A DNA stretch of 64,000 nt from Phialocephala subalpina (lineage: Eukaryota; Ascomycota; Leotiomycetes; Helotiales; Mollisiaceae): positions 959,151-1,023,150 of the forward strand of contig FJOG01000019.1 in NCBI GenBank assembly GCA_900073065.1, read 5' to 3'. Made by a program: the position numbers and the translations under genes. The notes under the pieces were generated by a model. That model made no database searches and was not told where the DNA came from. It was given only the letters and a program-made list of their open reading frames with translations. Shown here piece after piece: positions 34,286 to 45,816 of the stretch. Each line of letters opens with the position of its first letter. The stretch's first letter is position 1.

Positions 34286-36097
34286 CTATGTCTTGACATC
34301 TGGCTCGGTACGTCCAATGTGCTCCTGGAACTTCAAAAGTTCAGTCGCAAACTGGATATCCGGCTTCAAGAAGTCTTGAGCATCCTGGCTATACGTCTTT
34401 TCGTCGCTGGTGTGTTTCTCAATGTATAGACGGATGGTGGCACCAGAGCTACCGGTTCCCGAGAGACGGACGACAATGCGAGCTCCGTCAGAGAACTTGA
34501 CATATAGACCTTGGTTTGGTGAAACGCTGCCGTCGAGGTCGGTGTAGGAGAAGTCACCTGCATCAGCAACGGTGCGGTCTGCAAAGGTCAGCTAAAATTC
34601 ACGGACCGCGGAAATTCTACATACCGCCAATCTTTGAGCCAACGAATGACTTGTCTGCGATCTTGCTGTTCAAGTCCTGGACAACTTGAGCAGCGCCTTC
34701 ACTGCTGACGTTCTCGTAGTCGTATCTGGTGAAAAAAGTACGACCATATATGGTCCAGAAGTCATGTTGAATCTTGGCGATGCTTGGTGTGACCTCTGGG
34801 TTGGCCTCGCCAATGCCAGCAATGATGTTCAACCAAGCTACGACAGCCCACAGACCATCCTTCTCACGAATATGATTGCTGCCAGTACCGAAAGACTCCT
34901 CGCCACAGATAGAAAGCTTGTCGGCATCGAAAAGAGCACAAAAGAACTTCCAGCCAGTAGGAACCTCGTAACAGTTCAATCCCTGCTTCTTAGCGACGAG
35001 ATCAACAGCACCAGAGGTTGGCATACTGCGAGCTAGGCCATAGACACCTTGCTTCTTGAAGTATGGGATGAGTTGAGCGTGGTGGGCGATAATGGCAAGA
35101 CTATCACCTGGCGAGACGAAAGCGTTCGCACCGTAGATCATGTTACGATCTCCGTCTCCATCACTAGCAGCTCCAAAGTGGATGTTCCCTTTGTCGACAG
35201 CCTCGACCAAAGAGTGTGCGTATGTAAGGTTAGGATCAGGGTGGCCTCCATTGAAGTCTGGAGATGGGATGCAGTTTTGTGTGCTGGAGCTGGGCAGACC
35301 AAGCTCAGTCTCGAAGATAGCCTTGCCATAAGGACCAGTAACACCACTCAGAGCATCAAAGAGAACCTTGAACTCAGTGTGGGTCTGGAAGAACTTCTTG
35401 ATCAGAGCAAAGTCGAAAATGTCTTTCAGCATCTCAGTGTAGTCTGCGGTTGAGTCGATGATTTCCACCTCCACATTGCCATATGTCTTTGTGCCAATTG
35501 TAGAGATGTCGACATCTGGGATATCTGCGATCTTGTAGGAGGTGAGCTTCTTGGAAGTTTCGAAGATTTTGTTCGTGACTGATTCTGGAGCTGGTCCACC
35601 GTTCGCAAGGTTGTATTTGATACCGAAGTCGTTCTTAGGACCTGGAGATTGTTAGCAGAGCCATCGCAGCAGACAAGGCTTACTTGCCTCCAGCATTGTG
35701 ACTGGCAGTCAGAAGAATACCGCCGGTAGCCTTGCGCTTGCGGATGATATGACTGGCAGCAGGTGTGCTCAAGATGCCATTTTGGCCGATCAGAAGCTTC
35801 TTGACACCATAGGCAGCTCCAATCTTGGCAATCAATTGCACAACTTCGGGATTCCAGTATCGTCCATCACCACCAATGACCAGGAAGCTGCCCTCGACAC
35901 CTTCTGGGATGGACAGAAGAATGCTTGTGACGAAAGATTCGCTGTAGTGTGGCTTTTGGAAGACGACGACCTTTTTTCGCAAGCCGGAGCTGTTTATTGT
36001 TAGCATGAGGGGTTCGGTGGACAGATGGTGGGGTAACCACTGACGTTCCAGGCTTTTGGTCGGTGAACGGTGTGATGCTAACTTCCTTGACACTCAT
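34286..36097 (-). CDS. PGM2: Phosphoglucomutase
   Basis: Four exons: 36097-36045, 35989-35688, 35641-34625 and 34578-34286, giving 554 residues, the usual length. It interconverts glucose 1-phosphate and glucose 6-phosphate in the cytosol. Visible motifs are the phosphoserine loop TASHNAGG (Ser near residue 114), the metal loop SDGDGDRN near residue 282, the sugar loop GEESFGTGSNHIREKDG near residue 366, and the phosphate loop RLSGTGSSG near residue 495. Two points are odd. Intron 2 (35687-35642) begins with GCAAGT, a GC-AG intron; the only nearby GT would put a stop in frame. The phosphoserine loop reads HNAGG where yeast and mammalian enzymes have HNPGG. Intron 1 uses GTCAGT with a GCTAAC branch. 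Confidence 0.95.
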
Positions 36098-36364
36098 GAT
36101 TGCTGAAGTTGATCTGTTGTATGTATTTGAGGGAGTGGAGAGAGAATGTGCAGTTCGAGAAAAGTTGGATTGAGCTCTCGAAGCTGGGAAACAGTTCAGA
36201 AGGCGGTGATGGTCTGTTGAATGGTGGCAGGCGCCACCTGGTGGGGTTCCGGCCAATGATCGCTCTTTCCCAATCAGCCAGCCACCAATCAATACAGGGC
36301 TTCCTCCTCGAAGTATTGATTGACGATAAAAAAGATAGGCGGAAATCTCGCACCAATTCTCTCT

Positions 36365-37043
36365 TCATTGTTTCTTCTCCTCTGCACGCTGGGATCTCTG
36401 GAATATAGCTGCCTTATAGTACTTTGCCTCCTCGATGCTCTCCAGAATATCCTCCCTCGCAGTATGGAGAGTTTTCTTTTTCGGGACCTCGTTCAGCACT
36501 TCCTGTGAGGACCATCGCTTCGCAGCCTCCTTGATTGTACTGACATCCAAAATGCGATGGTAGAAATGATCATTGACCTTTCTGTACGGTTCCTTCCGCA
36601 AAAACGCCTTATCAGCATGAACAGAATTGCCCGCCAATAGTGCTTTTCGTGGCTCAGGTATGTATTTTTGGATGTAGGACAGGAGGTCGGTGGCTGCTTG
36701 TTCGGGAGTCGTCTTCGAATTGATGACTGCTTCAGTCAGGCCATTTTCGCCATGTGTCTTCGTGCACCATTCGTCCTATTCATGCTTAGTGGATGTACTT
36801 GAAATTCGTCGCGTGTTCCGTACCATTTGATCCATTCTTTTTTTTGATTGATGAATGACTGCTCCCCATCCTTCCTCGTCCAGGATTTCGAGGTTGCCAT
36901 TCGTGATGATGCAGAAGATTTCGATGATTTCGTCATGGTCGATGTCGAGACCGGTCATCTATGCCAGTCAGCGGAGTGCAGTTAACGGAGATTAGTGTAT
37001 TTGCCTCGCAATCAATCCACACGAGAGGATCTTTCACTGCCAT
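36365..37043 (-). CDS. REX2: Oligoribonuclease (DEDDh 3'-5' exoribonuclease)
   Basis: Three exons: 37043-37005, 36958-36824 and 36775-36365, giving 194 residues, as expected for the family. It degrades 2-5-nt RNA remnants, mainly in mitochondria in yeast. Exon 1 encodes MAVKDPLVWIDCE and exon 2 opens MTGLD, together the Exo I motif (Asp11, Glu13). Exo II is GNSVHADKAFL (Asp113), and Exo III is His162 with Asp167, preceded by RILDVSTIKE. The first intron (37004-36959, 46 nt) starts with GCAAAT and ends with CTGACTGGCATAG, so it is another GC-AG intron. The second starts GTACGG. No mitochondrial presequence is seen on this start. It is in the same orientation as PGM, 267 bp upstream of the PGM start. 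Confidence 0.92.
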
Positions 37044-37718
37044 GGCTGAGTTTGTGAGGCAGTTGCCGCGCCCTAGTGATGATTGTTCGAAAAAGTAACT
37101 TCTGAAATGTTTTCGAAATCGCGTCGCAGCAAACAGAGAAGATTACCGACGCTACAATGTTAGGATTTAATAAAGAAGTTCTGCAAATATCCGTTCCGTG
37201 CCTGAGTATGTGTTTCGGCTCGAACAATCAGAGGAATGCTATATCAATTGATCTGAACTGCTTCGCATAGAGCGAGCTTGGGCTAATCGGGTAAGGTTAT
37301 ATTCAATGCACGTGCACCGCGTCACTAGCGTGTCTCTCCTTTGAGGTTTTGAAGCTACGACCTTTTCAACCATAGACAAAAATTGTGAAGACCAAGAACC
37401 CAAAGTTGGGACGAAATTGACTCTTTATATGGGATGAAAGACCTTCAGACGCTAATAAAAGCTTTCAGGCGACATGATCGGCTATGGAGAAGGAGGTAAA
37501 TCCGTGTCACGGGGCTGTCGCGTCGAAGCGCGTCAACCTCTTGTCCTTCTGCAATGCTCGATCTTTTAAACTCAACAACGAAATTGAGAACGTCGTCGCG
37601 GTAACAACGATTGTCTCTGAGCGCCATTTGCTCTCGACGACGACGATCGGCACCTTGTGTGCATTTCTTCAATCGAGCCGATATTCGGCAAGCGAACACC
37701 TGACGATCAACCGCGAAT
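37044..37718. other. Divergent upstream region of REX2 and F-box 3
   Basis: Shared upstream region for the minus-strand exonuclease and plus-strand F-box gene. No gene recognised. Confidence 0.5.
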
Positions 37719-39725
37719 ATGTCTCTCTACGGATTCGCTCTCCATAACGAGGAGCTCAAGTTCGGTCGATCGACCTTGAGCCTCGATTCCCTTCAAAGCC
37801 GCCCTAATAAGACCAAGCCGTCGATGTCCTTCGAGTCTCCGAACAATGAAAGACCCCACGAGCCTCTTCCCAATGAGCCATCGACATCTTCGACATTTCT
37901 CAAACCGCATCCCAATAAGACGATGACGACTCTCGAAGCCTTCCGCATTGCACCGTTAAAATCTCTCAACACATGGAACAATGAAAGATCTCCCGAAACT
38001 CCTCCCAATAAGACGACGACTCTCGAAGCTGTTGCCAACCAGGAGACGACCCTCGAGTCTCTCCCCAATGAGATGCTCACGGAGATACTTCAATACTGCA
38101 ACAATCTCGACTTTGACTACAAAGCAATGCGCTCCCGTATTGAAATGAGGGCTGGGAATCAAGGGGGGAAGATCCGACATGGATACATGATCTGTGCAGT
38201 CTGTCACTTTGCAACAAGCGGATGAGGGACGTTGCGGAACCTATCCTCTACTCCTCATTGTAAGTCCCAATCTCGCACACATTCTTGTTCTTTTTCGTGC
38301 CCTCTCTTGCTTCAGACATGCTCTGAGACATGCATCTTCACTTCCAAAGCATATAAAACAGTGACTAATTCCGGTCTTTCGACGAGCAGCTACGAATTCA
38401 GACCTTCACAATGTGCCAAGTTCATCAGGACAATTCTTGGTCGCCCCGAACTATCAAAGCACGTTTTGAGGTTCGACGCTATGGTCAATTGCGAATGGAA
38501 GATGCCAATCAACACGCTCGTCACCGATACGGAAGTCACGAACCTTCAGGTGGCTCTTGCATCCGTAGATGGAAGGATTGCCCGAAAGGACTCGGAGGGA
38601 ACCCAAGGACGCAAACATGTCGACTTTGACAAGGACAGCGCAGTGGCGATTGCCATGCTGCTTCTACCTAGACTCCGTCACCTATCCCTGTCTATCCATG
38701 GCTGGGAGCCTGAAGTCGTTCCGGACTTCAAGACACATTACTGCCTCATCACCAAGGTCATCCGCAAGGCTTTGTCAGATCCGATAGTGCCATTCCTTCA
38801 GCATCTGGAAAGTGTATCCGTTCAACCTGTCACCCGTGACATCAAAACTAGAAGGTCCAATTATGACCAGGACATTGGACCGTTCAACAGATTGGCCACT
38901 ATCAAGAAAGTCGTCGTAGAGGAGTTCATGTTGACCCGGTCTGACAACAAGAGGTTCAGGCTGCCTTCTGTTGTCGACGCCGAGCTTCGACTATGTCGCA
39001 TGCACCTCGCCCGCTTCGACAGGTTCCTGCGCTGCTTTCCAGCACTTGAGCGCTTCTCATATGAACATATCGGACCAAACTACCCCGGCACTGGCGAAGA
39101 TGGATATTCCCTGAACCATGTAGTCCAGTTGTTGTCTAGATGCAAGTCTTCTCTGAAGTATCTGTGTCTGAGGCCTTCATTCTTTCGAGAATACTACATG
39201 CATGTCAGCCTGAAGATACAGCCACTCACAATGTTCCAATGCCTCGAGGATATCGACGTAATTGCTTTCGACAAGTGGGTAGATACTCGATTCGACTACA
39301 ACCGAAACAGAACTACACTCGATCCCCGGATTTCTCCTATGGTAGACCTCATCCCATCTTGCATCAAGCATCTCACCTTACGACAAGCATGTGGAAACAC
39401 ATTACTCCACGCTCGTGGACTTCTGGAGGAAAGAGAAAAGCACAACCGAGTCCCGAGCCTGGAATCTTTGCGGATCATCCTCGACGAGCATTTCGTGATG
39501 TTCGATCTGACGCTCGAGTTCAACGTTCTTCGACAGATTGCCGACAACTGTGGTATCAGGTTGAAGGTTGAGATATATGTTAGGGAAACAGGTCGAATCT
39601 CCAACATCCAGCGGGACATTCGTCAAGGTTATGGGAGGCAAGATGGCAAACAAAGGAGGGACGGATTCACACGCTTCCTATGGGAGAGCACCATGGATCT
39701 CGGTCAGCTTTCTTTGCAAGGATGA
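37719..39725 (+). CDS. F-box/LRR-type protein, paralogue 3, one frameshift
   Basis: Exon 1 is 37719-38259. A 130-nt intron (GTAAGT donor, GACTAAT branch, GAGCAG acceptor) follows, and exon 2 is 38390-39725. The F-box segment is LESLPNEMLTEILQYC near residue 110, and the LRR-like body shares LLLPRLRHLSL, FLRCFPALERF and HLTLRQA with the copy at 11164. The frame breaks at a run of six G (38163-38168); a seventh G would connect MRAGNQGG to DLCSLSLCNKRMRDVAEPILY, which parallels the intact copy. The N-terminal 100 residues are unlike the paralogue and consist of degenerate modules (PNKT, NNER, LPNE) that echo the F-box start. A sequencing error or recent inactivation would both fit. Confidence 0.78.
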
Positions 39726-40197
39726 GAATGGATGCCGAGGCAACCTACTTGATCGATGTCCTCGGTCACGTGGAACAATGAAAAGCTCACTCCTGGCGAT
39801 GTCACAATTGTGACTAAGGAGGGTCGGAATGGTGTATGAAGTCTTAGATACGAATCTTTTTTGGTTGAAAACAGGGAACAGCTGATTTCATGAGCGAGGT
39901 GCGAGAGTTGGGGATGAAGCTAATCATGTGTACTAGCGTGATGCTGCTTAGAAATCAGCCCTTACAACCGCGCTTATCGTCCTTCAGTCATCACACAGAT
40001 ACAGAGTCTGTACAGTACACAAAATAATAGATTCCGAACTCCGATCTCCCTTCAATGATCGAGTTCCGGAATGAATTGAATTCCATGTTCTCCCTATGAA
40101 GTCTTCCTGTCATCGCTTATTTTCTGCTTTCTTCAGATCATCCCGCCGTGTCTTGCTCTCATCACTGTCTTCATCGTGTTTTCACCTCAGTCTCACA
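39726..40197. other. Intergenic region and promoter of the second MDR gene
   Basis: Contains the 3' end of F-box 3 and the upstream region of the 40198 gene. No other gene seen. Confidence 0.5.
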
Positions 40198-41455
40198 ATG
40201 TCCCTCCAAAACCGCGGCCTCGTTAAAACAGCCGTAGGCAAAGCTGCCCTACAACCAGTCCCCATCCCCAAACTACGACCTGAATACATCCTAGTAAAAA
40301 CCATCGCTGTAGCACTCAACCCAACCGACTGGCAAACCGTCGACGAGAAATTTCGTCCCGGTACCATGCATTCATTACTCGGCTGTGACGCTGCTGGAAT
40401 TGTTGTTGAAGTTGGGAGTAAGGTTACGAAGAAGTTTGAAAAGGGTGATCGAATTTTGGGGTTTTCACATGGAGGTGAGTTTTGCCTTTGACGAAGTGAG
40501 GATGATGGGGGTGGTTGCTGGCTGATGAGAAGTGGAAATAGGCAATGATCTCGAACCAGAAGATGGCTGTTTCGCAAACTACATCTTGATGAAAGGCGAT
40601 CTATGCGCACACATCCCACCCAATCTTTCATTTGAAGAAGCTGCTACGTTACCATGTGGACTTGGTACCATCGGATTAGGGTTTTATAAACACCTTGAAT
40701 TACTGTTCCCTACCTTCCCTCTCGAGAAGAAGGACAGTGGTACGCCTATCTTGATTTATGGAGGCAGTTCGGCGACTGGGACGCTTGCTATTCAGTTTGC
40801 GAAATTGTAAGTTATGAGCGATATGATGAGAGGAGAAGAGAGGTTGCTGATGAGGCGAATAGATCGGGGTTGAAGGTTATCACCACCGCGTCGCCGCATA
40901 ATTTTGAGTTGTTGAAGAAGTTGGGCGCTGATCATGTTTTTGATTACGTACCTTTCCCCTCCCTCATACCTCTCACCTCTCAGATTCTCTAACATTTCAT
41001 AGCATGACCCAAACTGCGGTGCCGGAATCAACGCCCTAACAAAGAATGAACTCACTTTGGTCTTCGACACAATCACCACCACCTCCAGTGCCAAAATCTG
41101 TGCAGCAGCTATCTCAACCCTCCCATCCCCTCCCCTCGAGAAGAAAATCTACGTAAACCTCATGGGCATCGACTTCCCCTGCTCCGACGTCGAGAATATC
41201 TTCTTCCTCGGTTACACCATGAGCGGCGAAGCCTTCGAAATCGAAGGTGAGAAATGGGACGCCGTGCCTGAGGATTATGAGCTTGGCAAGAAGTTTATTA
41301 GCTTTAGTGAGAAGTTGTTGGAGGAGGGGGTGGTGAGGGGTCATCCTGTGAGGATGCTGGAGGGTGGGCTGGAGGGAATTTTGGGCGGGATGGAGGAGCT
41401 GAAACAGGGGAGGGTGAGTGGGGTTAAATTAGTGGCTAGGGTTGGGGAGCCGTGA
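40198..41455 (+). CDS. Zinc-free medium-chain reductase (toxD-like), second copy
   Basis: Four exons: 40198-40474, 40542-40806, 40863-40947 and 41003-41455, giving 359 residues. The introns are short GT-AG (67, 56 and 55 nt). The N-terminal domain has VALNPTDWQ and LLGCDAAGIVVEVG, typical of toxD/trans-enoyl reductases. The cofactor half has LIYGGSSATGTLAIQFAKL and SGLKVITTASPHNFELLKKLGADHVFDY. No zinc ligands are present. It probably reduces enones or quinones with NADPH in the cytosol. I chose ATG 40198 by alignment to the family start, but an in-frame ATG at 40096 would add an Arg/Ser-rich leader (SSRRVLLSSLSSS) that resembles a mitochondrial presequence. Sequence identity to the 31984 gene is low, so this is not a recent duplicate. 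Confidence 0.87.
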
Positions 41456-41692
41456 GTGTTTCTTCGTGGTTCTCGAGGATAGGGACACATTGGACGCTGT
41501 ATTTCAGGGGAAAGTGCCCTGAAAATTTTAGCGATTCATCCTGAAATTCAAGCATATATCGCTAAGTCGCAGCGATCAAAGCCCGAAAGACACTCTCGCT
41601 TGACGTGCACGTCCCTTTCTGAACATAAAGCAACCTCCATCTCGGCTCGAATCCACCCTCTCCATCAATTCAAAAATTCATCCTTCACCCAA

Positions 41693-42420
41693 TCATCGCC
41701 TCTTGATATCCGTTGCGACCGGCCGCGGAACAGTTCCTCTTTCCAACATCGTGATGTCGAGTAGTCGCAGATATTCATGGGCTTCCTCGCTCACCTCCAT
41801 TCCGAAGATGGCCTGTTTGAGATGATATAGCAATACTAGGAGGAATATATAATCTCCGGCTTTCAACCACGAGTTCCTGTTGATATTCTCCTTGCTAAGT
41901 CTCTCTTCGACCAGAAGCATTTGACGAATGTGCTTACTTGCATCTTCGTACCCGAGCCAGGACTTGTATTGCAGACAAACACCATCTATCCCTGTGATCA
42001 TCATTATCTGCGTTGAGCTGACAGGCAGGTGGTGTATTGTCTGCATGATGTGTTTTGAATCGGATGCAGCTTCAGCCAGTGCTTGATATAATCCGGCACG
42101 TCGCTGTAGCTGTTGTTCTAGCTCAACCACAGTGGTGGCGCGCGTAGCCTCGGCTGCAAGTCTGCTAGCAATCCCGAGATTCTCATAGTCTCCTCACCTC
42201 TCATCTTCGAGATGGTTGCTTCGCCCACATATCTCGCCAGGATCTCATTCTCGCTTGTCTCGGTGGCGAACCTGTTTAAGTACGACTCAAGGATCTGCTC
42301 ATCTCTGCTGCACTCGGATCCCGCTTTGACCGATCGATTCTTGTCCTTGATGTCTTCGTCCTAGCTTCCTTGATGCCTTGATTACCGAGCCTAGACTAGT
42401 CACCGAGCATGTTAATATCC
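41693..42420 (-). pseudogene. C-terminal remains of the helicase-type gene
   Basis: A 145-codon helical ORF (42130-41693; segments LYQALAEAASDSKHIMQ and AGDYIFLLVLLYHLKQAIFG) is preceded on the same strand by fragments such as ILESYLNRFATETSENEILARY and MSRREVEADEFVEASGD, in other frames and with stops between. They read like pieces of one protein interrupted by stops, frameshifts or unrecognised introns. They follow the helicase core in the same direction, so they may be its C-terminal region. I do not recognise a domain here. Confidence 0.35.
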
Positions 42421-42943
42421 CCTGATGCTTCCACAAACTCATCTGCCTCAACTTCGCGCCTGCTCATGATTGTCTCAGAAGAGTAGAGATTTCGACTTTG
42501 TAAATTGGAACTCTGGCGGAATCGTGCGGAATCGTGTATCCGATCTTCCATCGTCACCCGTATCCTTCTTGATTTCTTTGTTGCTTCTGAGCCAGCTTCG
42601 TGACCTCGTCGCCAGACCGACTCTCAGTGGCTCTTTACCCTTTTGGATGACGCGCTCTCTACTCTCCTCCCACGGTTCCACCCTTCCGGATTCCCTTGTC
42701 TTGGATTCCATCATCCTGTGCCTTCTGTCTTGCACCTGATCCTCTGACTGGTGGCGATATCGAGGGGGTTGTAGTCTCGTATCTGGTCCCGGAACCCACC
42801 ACCTTGACACGCAGTTCCGCAGCATTTGTGTTGTTATCGTCTGATTTTTGTGAAGTTTGTGACCGCCGCATTCTTCCTTGGAGCAGAACTGGTGCCCGAA
42901 GTTTGCTCTTCCGTTCTGGTATCGAATAGAGTATGTCTATATT

Positions 42944-44230
42944 TCATAACGTTACTTCAAGTGCTGCGGCGTAAACTGCCGTCCCTATCTCCTTGTCGAA
43001 AGGGATAATCGGTGTGAGAGGCTGGATGTTTTGGTATATGGTCATGTCTAAGACAGACTTCTCGGTCTTCTCTGCATGCACCTGTGTAAAGAGAATTTTG
43101 GGTCTATTTTTACCAACAGTGCGTCGACCAGATATCTCGATGGCCCCTTCTGCTGTTGCATTGCTGTTTGAAGTGTAGACGATCTGGTGGTGACAGCGTT
43201 CCAAGTTGACCTTCCCTTCAGTGTTGACCCTAGGACTTAAGAGCAAGGGAATCAAATGTGTCAGTGCGGTTACCGACTTCGCCCCTCCTGGACCACCCGT
43301 AATGACCCCAAGTATTTCTGGAACACATAGTAAATACTAACGCAGCGACTTCTGCTTCTCTGTAAAAAATGCTGGTACATCCGTGTCATCAGGTTGACGC
43401 GCCATATAGCGGAAGATGTTAACACGCTCCTTGACCTTAAGATCTTGACTTAACAAATCGCGCCGTGCACTCGAATAACTCTCCTCACCCAAGATATTGC
43501 TCAAGGCATTGATCGCACGCCTTGTGGCCTTCTCAATGGAAGCAAAGAAGGCCTTGATGCGGGTTACCGGTACCTCTTCTAGTTTGGCATGAATCTCGTC
43601 CATCGCTGCGCAAGCCAGAGTGGTCTCGAGAGCCATCGCTTCGATGGGAACCTCAGCTAACTGGTCGTATCTGGGATCTGTACGATCCTTACACTCGTAT
43701 GGTCGCAGAGACAATATTGCCTTTTGTGTGAACGGGAGAAAGTTGGGCTTGATGAGTTTCGACGGGAATTTATCAACGTTGTCCAAGAGATTAACACACA
43801 GTGAGAATCTGTCGCCCTCTTTCAAGGTCACAATGGGGTCAGCGCCCAACTTCCTGGTGAAGGCGTAGTAGCCTTTGCTGGGCTTGTAAGCTGGCGTCTC
43901 GATGACACGAACCTCCATGATCTCCTCTGCGACCTCCGTACTCTCTTCTCCACTCGCCTGGTATTCTCGGGCCGTGACTGGGGAACTTATAGACGCCGCC
44001 AATGATAGAACCCGGGTATTGATCGAACGACAGATACCGTTGATCCCATTAGAATCTCAGTCCGCCACGAAGATGGTTGTCGTTGAGGTAATATCCAAGA
44101 AAGGTGTACCTTCTCCAACTGTTGCACAATCAAGCTCTTGACCGTATCAAGCCAGCTGCTGAACTCGTCCGAAACTACTATCCGTATAACCATGTTGGAC
44201 TCCTCGCAAGTTGCAAACAGCTTCGGTAGT
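42944..44230 (-). pseudogene. Superfamily 1 helicase-like gene, interrupted by TAG
   Basis: From about 44230 to 42944 the minus strand encodes a beta-rich N-terminal region (EESNMVIRIVVSDEFSSWLDT), a central region (YYAFTRKLGADPIVTLKEGDRF), then a Q-motif-like EKQKSLR. After an in-frame TAG (43339-43337) the same frame goes on with ILGVITGGPGGAKSVTAL, a Walker A loop, and IVYTSNSNATAEGAIEI, which resembles motif Ia (normally APSNAAAD). This order fits an SF1 (Upf1/AAA_11-type) RNA/DNA helicase. The Walker A is unusual, with Ala instead of Gly before the Lys. Motifs II-VI are not found downstream, where the frame ends at 42944. Intron boundaries near 44110 (AAG|GTACAC) are unclear. It is probably a truncated, inactivated gene. 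Confidence 0.55.
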
Positions 44231-45816
44231 TCGACTTCTGCTCCGCAAGCTGGTATGGCTGGGGTATACGTTGAGGAGAATGGATCAAATGACTAGCATT
44301 TGCCCAGGGATCGCGGTTGATATAATTCTCCCAGTACCCCTTCGACTAGAATTTGGCACGTTCCGACCCTAAGTAGCTTCACCCTAGGCTGTCTTCCTCT
44401 TTGAGCTCCAGATATCTCCAATTCGTGCTTCACGGTCGTCTTGATTATGTATCCAGGTATCTGCAGAGGTCCCAATAGAAGGGTTTCAGTCGTAATAAAA
44501 GGGCCTTCTCGCGGCGGATGACTGCAGGTTGGTCCTAGAGTCTTGGGTGGTAAAGTAGACCAGAACACCAAATGTAGCAGAGAGGGTTCACCTTGAGAGA
44601 CTCCGAGGGAGTCGGGAAAGTGCGAGAGAGTGAGCAGCAAGGCAAGAGAAGTGCTGGTTGTCAGTGGGTCTTGGTACATGTTGGCAGTTCACTGTCTGCG
44701 GAAGGAACGGCCTCTCATAGCTTGTCTAACAGAAAATGAATTGAAAGAAAAGGGAGAGAGCCGTGCTGTGACAGAATCGAGACCTCACCTGCAGTGCAGT
44801 AGCCACTAGGCACCGTTATCAAGAGGGCAACGGCAGCTCTCTCCAAGTTGTCAGTATATACTGAACTGGTTGAGCACCTTCACATGAGCTGCGAAGCTTT
44901 ACCTGTCTGGGAATTGAAGGATATGTGTATGGCCAACCCGAATGTAATGCTGAAGATAGTCAATTGTATCGTGGTGCTGGACATACTCAAATTGTGACGA
45001 TACCGATGGAGAGAGATTTGTGAAGAGAACGCGACGAGGCTAAGGCTACACACTTACAAGTTCGATTAACTCCTTTAGGCTAGCTTATGATCACGTGAGC
45101 ATTGACGACGATCTCTCGCCTGTTCCTGTGTAAACCGGCTGCTCGATCCAGGTCCCAAGCATAAGCTGGGTCACCTCCTTCTTAATGATTACCTACGATA
45201 GCGGCCAAGCCTCTGCTCTATATAAGAGCGTAACTGCCAGAGTCTAAGACCGTGGCCGTCGCAAAGTAGCGGCAGCGACTGAGCAGAGTATATCTTCCAC
45301 TGAGAATTGAAGACTACTCTCCCGACAATCGAATTGAGCGAAAGGAAGAGGAAGCTTTGGGCTTAATTCAAAGGACGATGTTAATCACAAGACGTTGCCA
45401 ACATATAAGTTCTTGCCAGCGTCAATGGGTCAGGCCAAATCTTCACTAGAAGTATTCGGGCAGAGTCGAGTATATCTTCATGGTCATGCACCAGATCCCG
45501 GAATATCCGACTGCTTCGTGATTCTTCGGGTCTGATTCTGAGCACCTGCTAGGCAGAGAAGGTGATTGTTATTGTTTGAATATTGTGGTCTTCAGTCACG
45601 GTCTAATAGTCGATCTCGTTCCGACGTTACGGACATTGTGGGGGTTTGTTCTCGGAGTCACTTGTGCAAGTGAACGGGAATGTGAGTAAATAGTGTCATT
45701 GTATTGAAAATATCTCTAATCTCTGCAGTCGCGCAGCCTCCTCAACTATCTAACTCCACAGGCACTTGCCTTGGATGGGTGAGAGCTTTGGTTTCGCCAG
45801 ACTTCTGGTTACTTAC
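44231..45816. other. Region between helicase remnant and microexon locus
   Basis: A 128-codon minus-strand ORF (44679-44293) shows no domain and may be an upstream piece of the helicase remnant. A TATATAAG box lies at 45219-45226. I see no other gene. Confidence 0.4.
45219..45226. promoter_or_regulatory. TATA box candidate
   Basis: CTCTATATAAGAG reads as a near-palindromic TATA element at about 45217-45229. On the plus strand it would start transcription near 45250; on the minus strand it could serve the helicase remnant. Strand is undecided. Confidence 0.4.

Noticed and set aside
43337..43360. A 24-nt intron (GTTAGT...TTCCAG) removing the helicase TAG
   Set aside because: The phase fits, but 24 nt is far below the minimum intron length seen here (about 41 nt); a nonsense codon is simpler.
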